From: Symsagittifera roscoffensis | Lineage: Eukaryota > Xenacoelomorpha > Acoela > Convolutidae | Assembly (NCBI RefSeq): GCF_963678635.1 | Contig: NC_087064.1 | Span: forward strand, 44,625,346 to 44,689,345 | Direction of reading: 5' to 3' | Length of the DNA: 64,000 nucleotides | In this document: positions 50,341 through 63,000 of the stretch, one piece after another | Position numbering within the stretch: position 1 is the first letter of the stretch | Layout of the letters: each line of letters opens with the position of its first letter | The notes under the pieces: model-generated | The model's input: only the letters and a program-made list of their open reading frames with translations | What the model was told of the DNA's origin: nothing | Database searches by the model: none | Position numbers and translations under genes: made by a program

Positions 50341-53300
50341 GTTCCACCCTGTTCGACTCATGATTCGACCATGATCGACTCATGATACGACCCTGTTCGA
50401 CTCATGTTTCGACCCTGTTCCATTCATGATTCGACCCTGTTCGACTCATGTTTCGACCCTGTTCCACTCATGATTCGACCCTGTTCGACTCATGTTTCGA
50501 CCCTGTTCCATTCATGATACGACCCTGTTCGACTCATGTTTCGACCCTGTTCCATTCATGATTCGACCCTGTTCGACTCATGATTCGACCCTGTTCCACT
50601 CATGATTCCAACCTGTTCGACTCATGACTCGACTCTGTTCCACTCATGGTTCCGCCCTGTTCGAATCATGATTCGACCATGATCGACTCATGATACGACC
50701 CTGTTCGACTCATGTTTCGACCCTGTTCAATTCATGATTCGACCCTGTTCGACTCATGATTCGACCCTGTTCCACTCATGATTCGACCCTGTTCGACTCA
50801 TGATTCGACCATGATCGACTCATGATACGACCCTGTTCGACTCATGTTTCGACCCTGTTCCATTCATGATTCGACCCTGTTCGACTCATGATTCGACCCT
50901 GTTCCACTCATGATTCGACCTTGTTCGACTCATGATTCGACCCTGTTCGACTCATGATTCGACCCTGTTCGACTCATGATTCGACCCTGTTCGACTCATG
51001 ATTTGACCCTGTTCGACTCATGTTTCGACCCAGTTCCACTCATGATTCGACCCTGTTCGACTCATGATTCGACTCTTTTCGACTCATGGTTCGACCCGGT
51101 TCGACTCATGATTCGACTCTGTTCCACTCATGATTCCAACCTGTTCGACTCGTGATTTCACCCTGTTCGACTCATGATTCGACCCTGTTCGACTCATGAT
51201 TCGACCCTGTTCGACTCATGATTCGACCATGATCGACTCATGATTCAAACCTGTTCGACTCATGATTCGACCCTGTTCCACTCATGATTCGACCCTGTTC
51301 GACTCATGATTCGACCCTGTTCCACTCATGATTCCAACCTGTTCGACTCATGACTCGACTCTGTTCCACTCATGGTTCCACCCTGTTCGACTCATGATTC
51401 GACCATGATCGACTCATGATACGACCCTGTTCGACTCATGTTTCGACCCTGTTCCATTCATGATTCGACCCTGTTCGACTCATGATTCGACCCTGTTCCA
51501 CTCATGATTCGACCCTGTTCGACTCATGATTCGACCATGATCGACTCATGATACGACCCTGTTCGACTCATGTTTCGACCCTGTTCCATTCATGATTCGA
51601 CCCTGTTCGACTCATGATTCGACCCTGTTCCACTCATGATTCGACCTTGTTCGACTCATGATTCGACCCTGTTCGACTCATGATTCGACCCTGTTCGACT
51701 CATGATTCGACCCTGTTCGACTCATGTTTCGACCCAGTTCCACTCATGATTCGACCCTGTTCGACTCATGATTCGACTCTGTTCGACTCATGGTTCGACC
51801 CGATTCGACTCATGATTCGACTCTGTTCCACTCATGATTCCAACCTGTTCGACTCGTGATTTCACCCTGTTCGACTCATGATTCGACCCTGTTCGACTCA
51901 TGATTCGACCCTGTTCGACTCATGATTCGACCATGATCGACTCATGATTCAAACCTGTTCGACTCATGATTCGACCCTGTTCCACTCATGATTCGACCCT
52001 GTTCGACTCATGATTCGACTCTGTTCCACTCATGATTCGACCCTGTTCGACTCATGATTCGACCCTGTTCGACTCTTGATTCGACCCTGTTCGACTCATG
52101 ATTCGACACTGTTCGACTCATGATTCGACCCTGTTCGACTCATGATTCGACCCTGTTCGACTCATGTTTCGACCCAGTTCCACTCATGATTCGACCCTGT
52201 TCGACTCATGGTTCGACTCTGTTCGACTCATGGTTCGACCCGATTCGACTCATGATTCGACTCTGTTCCACTCATGATTCCAACCTGTTCGACTCATGAC
52301 TCGACTCTGTTCCACTCATGGTTCCACCCTGTTCGACTCATGATTCGACCATGATCGACTCATGATACGACCCTGTTCGACTCATGTTTCGACCCTGTTC
52401 CATTAATCATTCGACCCTGTTCGACTCATGATTCGACCCTGTTCCACTCATGATTCCAACCTGTTCGACTCATGACTCGACTCTGTTCCACTCATGGTTC
52501 CACCCTGTTCGACTCATGATTCGACCATGATCGACTCATGATACGACCCTGTTCGACTCATGTTTCGACCCTGTTCCATTCATGATTCGACCCTGTTCGA
52601 CTCATGATTCGACCCTGTTCCACTCATGATTCGACCCTGTTCGACTCATGATTCGACCATGATCGACTCATGATACGACCCTGTTCGACTCATGTTTCGA
52701 CCCTGTTCCATTCATGATTCGACCCTGTTCAACTCATGATTCGACCCTGTTCCACTCATGATTCGACCTTGTTCGACTCATGATTCGACCCTGTTCGACT
52801 CATGATTCGACCCTGTTCGACTCATGATTCGACCCTGTTCGACTCATGATTCGACCCTGTTCGACTCATGTTTCGACCCAGTTCCACTCATGATTCGACC
52901 CTGTTCGACTCATGATTCGACTCTGTTCGACTCATGATTCGACTCTGTTCGACTCATGATTCGACTCTGTTCCACTCATGATTCCAACCTGTTCGACTCA
53001 TGACTCGACTCTGTTCCACTCATGGTTCCACACTGTTCGACTCATCATTTCATCCTGTTCGACTCAAGATTCGACCCTGTTCGACTCATGATTCGACCCT
53101 GTTCGACTCATGATTCGACCCTGTTCGACTCATGTTGCGACCCAGTTCCACTCATGATTCGACCCTGTTCGACTCATGATTCGACTCTGTTCGACTCATG
53201 GTTCGACCCGGTTCGACTCATGATTCGACTCTGTTCCACTCATGATTCAAACCTGTTCGACTCATGACTCGACTCTGTTCCACTCATGGTTCCACCCTGT

Positions 53301-53470
53301 TCGACTCATGATTCGACCATGATCGACTCATGATACGACCCTGTTCGACTCATGATTCGACTCTGTTCCACTCATGATTCAAACCTGTTCGACTCATGAC
53401 TCGACTCTGTTCCACTCATGGTTCCACCCTGTTCGACTCATGATTCGACCATGATCGACTCATGATACGA
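50341..53470 (+). repeat. Marker-poor HOR domain
   Basis: HOR units follow the order m20, m3, m4, m5, m6, with TTCGACTCGTGA followed by TTTCACCCTG and TTCAAACCTG variants appearing from about 51,150. One CATCATTT marker lies at 53,043. A tandem-like recurrence near 51,150 and 51,855 shares the CTCGTGA and TTCAAACCTG variants. No larger duplication was resolved by eye. Confidence 0.78.
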
Positions 53471-56400
53471 CCCTGTTCGACTCATGTTTCGACACTGTTC
53501 CGTTCATGATTCGACCCTGTTCGACTCATGATTCGACCCTGTTCCACTCATGATTCCAACCTGTTCGACTCATGACTCGACTCTGTTCCACTGACGGTTC
53601 CACCCTGTTCGACTCATGATTCGACCATGATCGACTCATGATACGACCCTGTTCGACTCATGTTTCGACCCTGTTCCATTCATGATTCGACCCTGTTCGA
53701 CTCATGATTCGACCCTGTTCCACTCATGATTCGACCCTGTTCGACTCATGATTCGACCATGATCGACTCATGATACGACCCTGTTCGACTCATGTTTCGA
53801 CCCTGTTCCATTCATGATTCGACCCTGTTCGACTCATGATTCGACCCTGTTCCACTCATGATTCGACCTTGTTTGACTCATGATTCGACCCTGTTCGACT
53901 CATGATTCGACCCTGTTCGACTCATGATTCGACCCTGTTCGACTCATGATTTGACCCTGTTCGACTCATGTTTCGACCCAGTTCCACTCATGATTAGACC
54001 CTGTTCGACTCATGATTCGACTCTTTTCGACTCATGGTTCGACCCGGTTCGACTCATGATTCGACTCTGTTCCACTCATGATTCCAACCTGTTCGACTCG
54101 TGATTTCACCCTGTTCGACTCATGATTCGACCCTGTTCGACTCATGATTCGACCCCGTTCGACTCATGATTCGACCATGATCGACTCATGATTCAAACCT
54201 GTTCGACTCTTGATTCGACCCTGTTCCACTCATGATTCGACCCTGTTCGACTCATGATTCGACTCTGTTCCACTCATGATTCGACCCTGTTCGACACATG
54301 ATTCGACCCTGTTCGACTCTTGATTCGACCCTGTTCGACTCATGATTCGACACTTTTCGACTCATGATTCGACCCTGTTGCACTCATGATTCGACCCTGT
54401 TCGACTTATGATTCGACTCTGTTCGACTCATGGTTCGACCCTGTTCGACTCATGATTCGACCCTGTTCGCCTCATGATTCGACCCTGTTCGACTCATGAT
54501 TCGACCATGATCGACTCATGATTCGACCCTGTTCGACTCATGATTCGACCCTGTTCCATCCATGATTCGATCCTGTTCGACTCATGATTTGACCCTGTTC
54601 CACTCATGATTCGACCCTGTTCGACTCATGTTTCGACCCAGTTCCACTCATGATTCGACCCTGTTCGACTCATGATTCGACTCTTTTCGACTCATGGTTC
54701 GACCCGGTTCGACTCATGATTCGACTCTGTTCCACTCATGATTCCAACCTGTTCGACTCGTGATTTCACCCTGTTCGACTCATGATTCGACCCTGTTCGA
54801 CTCATGATTCGACCCTGTTCGACTCATGATTCGACCATGATCGACTCATGATTCAAACCTGTTCGACTCATGATTCGACCCTGTTCCACTCATGACTCGA
54901 CTCTGTTCCACTCATGGTTCCACCCTGTTCGACTCATGATTCGACCATGATCGACTCATGATACGACCCTGTTCGACTCATGTTTCGACCCTGTTCCATT
55001 CATGATTCGACCCTGTTCGACTCATGATTCGACCCTGTTCCACTCATGATTCGACCCTGTTCGACTCATGATTCGACCATGATCGACTCATGATACGACC
55101 CTGTTCGACTCATGTTTCGTTCCTGTTCCATTCATGATTCGACCCTGTTCGACTCATGATTCGACCCTGTTCCACTCATGATTCGACCTTGTTCGACTCA
55201 TGATTCGACCCTGTTCGACTCATGATTCGACCCTGTTCGACTCATGATTCGACCCTGTTCGACTCATGATTTGACCCTGTTCGACTCATGTTTCGACCCA
55301 GTTTCACTCATGATTCGACCCTGTTCGACTCATGATTCGACTCTTTTCGACTCATGGTTCGACCCGGTTCGACTCATGATTCGACTCTGTTCCACTCATG
55401 ATTCCAACCTGTTCGACTCGTGATTTCACCCTGTTTGACTCATGATTCGACCCTGTTCGACTCATGATTCGACCATGATCGACTCATGATACGACCCTGT
55501 TCGACTCATGTTTCGACCCTGTTCCATTCATGATTCGACCCTGTTCGACTCTTGTTTCGACACTGTTCCGTTCATGATTCGACCCTGTTCGACTCATGAT
55601 TCGACCCTGTTCGACTCATGATTTGACCCTGTTCGACTCATGTTTCGACCCAGTTTCACTCATGATTCGACCCTGTTCGACTCATGATTCGACTCTTTTC
55701 GACTCATGGTTCGACCCGGTTCGACTCATGATTCGACTCTGTTCCACTCATGATTCCAACCTGTTCGACTCATGACTCGACTCTGTTCCACTCATGGTTC
55801 CACCCTGTTCGACTCATGATTCGACCATGATCGACTCATGATACGACCCTGTTCGACTCATGTTTCGACCCTGTTCCATTCATGATTCGACCCTGTTCGA
55901 CTCATGTTTCGACACTGTTCCGTTCATGATTCGACCCTGTTCGACTCATGATTCGACCCTGTTCCACTCATGATTCCAACCTGTTCGACTCATGACTCGA
56001 CTCTGTTCCACTCACGGTTCCACCCTGTTCGACTCATGATTCGACCATGATCGACTCATGATACGACCCTGTTCGACTCATGTTTCGACCCTGTTCCATT
56101 CATGATTCGACCCTGTTCGACTCATGATTCGACCCTGTTCCACTCATGATTCGACCCTGTTCGACTCATGATTCGACCATGATCGACTCATGATACGACC
56201 CTGTTCGACTCATGTTTCGACCCTGTTCCATTCATGATTCGACCCTGTTCGACTCATGATTCGACCCTGTTCCACTCATGATTCGACCTTGTTCGACTCA
56301 TGATTCGACCCTGTTCGACTCATGATTCGACCCTGTTCGACTCATGATTCGACCCTGTTCGACTCATGATTTGACCCTGTTCGACTCATGTTTCGACCCA

Positions 56401-58330
56401 GTTCCACTCATGATTCGACCCTGTTCGACTCATGATTCGACTCTTTTCGACTCATGGTTCGACCCGGTTCGACTCATGATTCGACTCTGTTCCACTCATG
56501 ATTCCAACCTGTTCGACTCGTGATTTCACCCTGTTCGACTCATGATTCAACCCTGTTCGACTCATGATTCGACCCCGTTCGACTCATGATTCGACCATGA
56601 TCGACTCATGATTCAAACCTGTTCGACTCATGATTCGACCCTGTTCCACTCATGATTCGAACCTGTTCGACTCATGATTCGACTCTGTTCCACTCATGAT
56701 TCGACCCTGTTCGACTCATGATTCGACCCTGTTCGACTCTTGATTCGACCCTGTTCGACTCATGATTCGACACTGTTCGACTCATGATTCGACCCTGTTG
56801 CACTCATGATTCGACCCTGTTCGACTTATGATTCGACTCTGTTCGACTCATGGTTCGACCCTGTTCGACTCATGATTCGACCCTGTTCGCCTCATGATTC
56901 GACCCTGTTCGACTCATGATTCGACCATGATCGACTCATGATTCGACCCTGTTCGACTCATGATTCGACCCTGTTCCATCCATGATTCGATCCTGTTCGA
57001 CTCATGATTTGACCCTGTTCCACTCATGATTCGACCCTGTTCGACTCATGTTTCGACCCAGTTCCACTCATGATTCGACCCTGTTCGACTCATGATTCGA
57101 CTCTTTTCGACTCATGGTTCGACCCGGTTCGACTCATGATTCGACTCTGTTCCACTCATGATTCCAACCTGTTCGACTCGTGATTTCACCCTGTTCGACT
57201 CATGATTCGACCCTGTTCGACTCATGATTCGACCCTGTTCGACTCATGATTCGACCATGATCGACTCATGATTCAAACCTGTTCGACTCATGATTCGACC
57301 CTGTTCCACTCATGACTCGACTCTGTTCCACTCATGGTTCCACCCTGTTCGACTCATGATTCGACCATGATCGACTCATGATACGACCCTGTTCGACTCA
57401 TGTTTCGACCCTGTTCCATTCATGATTCGACCCTAATCGACTCATGATTCGACCCTGTTCCACTCATGATTCGACCCTGTTCGACTCATGATTCGACCAT
57501 GATCGACTCATGATACGACCCTGTTCGACTCATGTTTCGACCCTGTTCCATTCATGATTCGACCCTGTTCGACTCATGATTCGACCCTGTTCCACTCATG
57601 ATTCGACCTTGTTCGACTCATGATTCGACCCTGTTCGACTCATGATTCGACCCTGTTCGACTCATGATTCGACCCTGTTCGACTCATGATTTGACCCTGT
57701 TCGACTCATGTTTCGACCCAGTTTCACTCATGATTCGACCCTGTTCGACTCATGATTCGACTCTTTTCGACTCATGGTTCGACCCGGTTCGACTCATGAT
57801 TCGACTCTGTTCCACTCATGATTCCAACCTGTTCGACTCGTGATTTCACCCTGTTCGACTCATGATTCGACCCTGTTCGACTCATGATTCGACCCTGTTC
57901 CACTCATGATTCGACCATGATCGAATCATGATTCAAACCTGTTCGACTCATGATTCGACCCTGTTCCACTCATGATTCGACCCTGTTCGACTCATGATTC
58001 GACTCTGTTCCACTCATGATTCGACCCTGTTCGACTCATGATTCGACCCTGTTCGACTCTTGATTCGACCCTGTTCGACTCATGATTCGAAACTGTTCGA
58101 CTCATGATTCGACCCTGTTGCACTCATGATTCGACCCTGTTCGACTTATGATTCGACTCTGTTCGACTCATGGTTCGACCCTGTTCGACTCATGATTCGA
58201 CCCTGTTCGCCTCATGATTCGACCCTGTTCGACTCATGATTCGACCATGATCGACTCATGATTCGACCCTGTTCGACTCATGATTCGACCCTGTTCCACC
58301 CATGATTCGATCCTGTTCGACTCATGATTT
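53471..58330 (+). repeat. 2,420-bp and 1,320-bp tandem repeats
   Basis: CTGTTCCATC lies at 54,551 and 56,971, and CGGTTC (from the private TGACGG/TCACGG change) at 53,595 and 56,015. Both pairs are exactly 2,420 bp apart (110 monomers). Then CTGTTCCACC at 58,291 follows 56,971 by 1,320 (60 monomers), as do ATTCAAACCT at 56,611 and 57,931. Private TGTTGCACTC and TTCGACTTATGA variants occur in each unit. CATCAT m1 markers are absent throughout. Confidence 0.9.
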
Positions 58331-60037
58331 GACCCTGTTCCACTCATGATTCGACCCTGTTCGACTCATGATTTGACCCTGTTCGACTCATGATTCGACC
58401 CTGTTCCACTCATGATTCGACCCGGTTCGACTCATGACTCGACTCTGTTCCACTCATGGTTCCACTCATGGTTCCACCCTGTTCGACTCATCATTTCACC
58501 CTATTCGACTCATTGTTCGACCCTGTTCGACTCATGATTCGACCCTGTTCGACTCATGATTCGACCATGATCGACTCATGATTCGACCCTGTTCGACTCA
58601 TGATTCGACCCTGTTCCACCCATGATTCGATCCTGTTCGACTCATGATTTGACCCTGTTCCACTCATGATTCGACCCTGTTCGACTCAAGATTGGACCCT
58701 GTTCGACTCATGATTCGACCCTGCTCGACTCATGATTCGACTCTGTTCCACTTATGATTCCACCCTCTTCGACTCATGATTCGACCCCGTTCGACTCATG
58801 ATTCGACCCTGTTCCACTCATGATTCGACCCGGTTCGACTCATGACTCGACTCTGTTCCACTCATGGTTCCAACCCTGTTCGACTCATCATTTCACCCTG
58901 TTCGATTCATGATTCGACCCTGTTCGACTCATGATTCGACCCTGTTCGACTCATGATTCGACCATGTTCGACTCATGATTCGACCCTGTTCGACTCATGA
59001 TTCGACCATGACCGACTCATGGTTCAAACCTGTTCGACTCATGATTCGACCCTGTTCCACTCATGATTCGACCCTGTTCGACTCATGATTCGACCCTGTT
59101 CGACTCATGATTTGACCCTGTTCGACTCATGATTCGACCCTGTTCCACCCATGATTCGATCCTGTTCGACTCATGATTTGACCCTGTTCCACTCATGATT
59201 CGACCCTGTTCGACTCAAGATTGGACCCTGTTCGACTCATGATTCGACCCTGCTCGACTCATGATTCGACTCTGTTCCACTTATGATTCCACCCTCTTCG
59301 ACTCATGATTCGACCCCGTTCGACTCATGATTCGACCCTGTTCCACTCATGATTCGACCCGGTTCGACTCATGACTCGACTCTGTTCCACTCATGGTTCC
59401 AACCCTGTTCGACTCATCATTTCACCCTGTTCGATTCATGATTCGACCCTGTTCGACTCATGATTCGACCCTGTTCGACTCATGATTCGACCATGTTCGA
59501 CTCATGATTCGACCCTGTTCGACTCATGATTCGACCATGACCGACTCATGGTTCAAACCTGTTCGACTCATGATTCGACCCTGTTCCACTCATGATTCGA
59601 CCCTGTTCGACTCATGATTCGACCCTGTTCGACTCATGATTTGACCCTGTTCGACTCATGATTCGACCCTGTTCGACTCTTGATTCGACTCTGTTCGACT
59701 CATGATTCGACCCTGTTCGACTCATGATTCGACCCTGTTCGACTCATGATTCGACCCTGTTGCACTCATGATTCGACCCTGTTCGACTTAAGAATCGACT
59801 CTGGTCGACTCATGGTTCGACCCTGTTCGACTCATGATTCGACTCTGTTCCACTCATGATTCCACCCTGTTCGACTCATGATTTCACCATGTTCGACTCA
59901 TGATTCGACCCTGTTCGACTCATGATTCGACCCTGTTCGACTCATGATTCGACCCTGTTGCACTCATGATTCGACCCTGTTCGACTTATGATTCGACTCT
60001 GGTCGACTCATGGTTCGACCCTATTCGACTCATGATT
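58331..60037 (+). repeat. 529-bp (24 monomers + 1 bp) tandem repeat
   Basis: ACCGACTCATGG lies at 59,011 and 59,540, and CTGTTCCACC at 58,611 and 59,140; both are 529 bp apart. The extra base is a 23-bp m20 monomer (TTCCACTCATGG with TTCCAACCCTG) at 58,856-58,878 and again near 59,385. The m1 marker returns here in the form CATCATTTCACCCTG (first at 58,489). Confidence 0.9.
58448..58481 (+). repeat. 34-bp monomer with duplicated half A
   Basis: Half A of the m20 variant, TTCCACTCATGG, occurs twice in a row before half B TTCCACCCTG, adding exactly 12 bp. It is the mirror of the half-A loss at 31,051. The related copies downstream (near 58,856, 59,385, 60,618) have one half A, so this event is private to this unit. 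Confidence 0.93.
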
Positions 60038-63000
60038 CGGTCATGATCGACTCACGATTCGACTCTGGTCGACTCATGATTCGACCCTGTTCGACTCATG
60101 ATTCGACTCTGTTCGACTCATGGTTCGACCCGGTTCGACTCATGATTCGACTCTGTTCCACTCATGATTCCAACCTGTTCGACTCGTGATTTCACCCTGT
60201 TCGACTCATGATTCGACCCTGTTCGACTCATGATTCGACCCTGTTCGACTCATGATTCGACCATGATCGAATCATGATACAAACCTGTTAAACTCATGAT
60301 TCGAACCTGTTCCACTCATGATTCGACCCTGTTCGACTCATGATTCGACCCTGTTCGACTCAGGATTCGACCCTGTTCCAGCCATGATTCGATCCTGTTC
60401 GACTCATGATTTGACCCTGTTCCACTCATGATTCGACCCTGTTCGACTCATGATTGGACCCTGTTCGACTCATGATTCGACCCTGCTCGACTCATGATTC
60501 GACTCTGATCCACTCATGATTCCACCCTCTTCGACTCATGATTCGACCCTGTTCAACTCATGATTCGACCCTGTTCCACTCATGATTCGACCCGGTTCGA
60601 CTCATGACTCTACTCTGTTCCACTCATGGTTCCAACCCTGTTCGACTCATCATTTCACCCTGTTCGATTCATGATTCGACCCTGTTCGACTCATGATTCG
60701 ACCCTGTTCGACTCATGATTCGACCATGTTCGACTCATGATTCGACCCTGTTCGACTCATGATTCGACCATGACCGACTCATGGTTCAAACCTGTTCGAC
60801 TCATGATTCGACCCTGTTCCACTCATGATTCGACCCTGTTCGACTCATGATTCGACCCTGTTCGACTCATGATTTGACCCTGTTCGACTCATGATTCGAC
60901 CCTGTTCGACTCTTGATTCGACTCTGTTCGATTCATGATTCGACCCTGTTCGACTCATGATTCGACCCTGTTCGACTCATGATTCGACCCTGTTGCACTC
61001 ATGATTCGACCCTGTTCGACTTAAGATTCGACTCTGGTCGACTCATGGTTCGACCCTGTTCGACTCATGATTCGACTCTGTTCCACTCATGATTCCACCC
61101 TGTTCGACTCATGATTTCACCATGTTCGACTCATGATTCGACCCTGTTCGACTCATGATTCGACCCTGTTGCATTCATGATTCGACCCTGTTCGACTTAT
61201 GATTCGACTCTGGTCGACTCATGGTTCGACCCTATTCGACTCATGATTCGGTCATGATCGACTCACGATTCGACTCTGGTCGACTCATGATTCGACCCTG
61301 TTCGACTCATGGTTCGACCCGGTTCGACTCATGATTCGACTCTGTTCCACTCATGATTCCAACCTGTTCGACTCGTGATTTCACCCTGTTCGACTCATGA
61401 TTCGACCCTGTTCGACTCATGATTCGACCCTGTTCGACTCATGATTCGACCATGATCGACTCATGATACAAACCTGTTAAACTCATGATTCGAACCTGTT
61501 CCACTCATGATTCGACCCTGTTCGACTCATGATTCGACCCTGTTCGACTCAGGATTCGACCCTGTTCCAGCCATGATTCGATCCTGTTCGACTCATGATT
61601 TGACCCTGTTCCACTCATGATTCGACCCTGTTCGACTCATGATTGGACCCTGTTCGACTCATGATTCGACCCTGCTCGACTCATGATTCGACTCTGATCC
61701 ACTCATGATTCCACCCTCTTCGACTCATGATTCGACCCTGTTCAACTCATGATTCGACCCTGTTCCACTCATGATTCGACCCGGTTCGACTCATGACTCT
61801 ACTCTGTTCCACTCATGGTTCCACCCTGTTCGACTCATCATTTCACCCTGTTCGACTCATGATTCGACCCTGTTCGGCTCATGATTCGACCCTGTTCGAC
61901 TCATGATTCGACCCTGTTCGACTCATGATTCGACCATGATCGACTCATGATTCGACCCTGTTCGACTCATGGTTCCACCATGATCGACTCTTGATTCAAA
62001 CCTGTTCGACTCATGATTCGACCCTGTTCCACTCATGATTCGACCCTGTTCGACTAATGATTCGACCCTGTTCCACTCATGATTCGACCCTATTCGACTC
62101 ATGATTCGACCCTGTTCGACTCTTGATTCGACCCTGTTCGACTCATGATTCGACCATGTTCGACTCATGATTCGACCCTGTTCGACTCATGATTCGACCC
62201 TGTTGCACTCTTGATTCGACCCTGTTCGACTTATGATTCGACTCTGGTCGACTCATGGTTCGACCCTGTTCGACTCATGATTCGACTCTGTTCCACTCAG
62301 GATTCCACCCTGTTCGACACATGATTTCACCCTGTTCGACTCATGATTCGACCCTGTTTGACTCATGAGTCGACCCTCTTCGACTCATGATTCGACCCTG
62401 TTCCACTCATGATTCGACCCTGTTCGACTAATGATTCGACCCTGTTCCACTCATGATTCGACCCTGTTCGACTCATGATTCGACCCTGTTCGACTCATGA
62501 TTCGACCATGTTCGACTCATGATTCGACACTGTTCGACTCATGATTCGACCCTGTTGCACTCATGATTCGACCCTGTTCGACTTATGATTCGACTCTGGT
62601 CGACTCATGGTTCGACTCTGTTCGACTCATGATTCGACTCTGTTCCACTCATGATTCCACCCTGTTCGACACATGATTTCACCCTGTTCGACTCATGATT
62701 CGACCCTGTTCGACTCATGATTCGACCCTGTTCGACTCATGATTCGACCATGTTCGACTCATGATTCGACCCTGTTGCACTCATGATTCGACCCTGTTCG
62801 ACTCATGATTCGACCCTGTTCCACTCATGATTCGACCTGTTCGACTAATGATTCGACCCTGTTCCACTCATGATTCGACCCTGTTCGACTCATGATTTGA
62901 CCCTGTTCGACTCATGATTCGACCCTGTTGCACTCATGATTCGACCCTGTTCGACTTATGATTCGACTCTGGTCGACTCATGGTTCGACCCTGTTCGACT

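Noticed and set aside
2052-63000. Open frames of 60-82 codons on both strands, e.g. 6,392-6,637 (+), 38,942-39,187 (+), 13,557-13,805 (-), 61,923-62,168 (-).
   Set aside because: Their products are plain 22-residue repeats translated from three satellite monomers. They start and stop at monomer variants, appear on both strands, and have no initiation context or domain. They are chance frames of the repeat, so no CDS is annotated.
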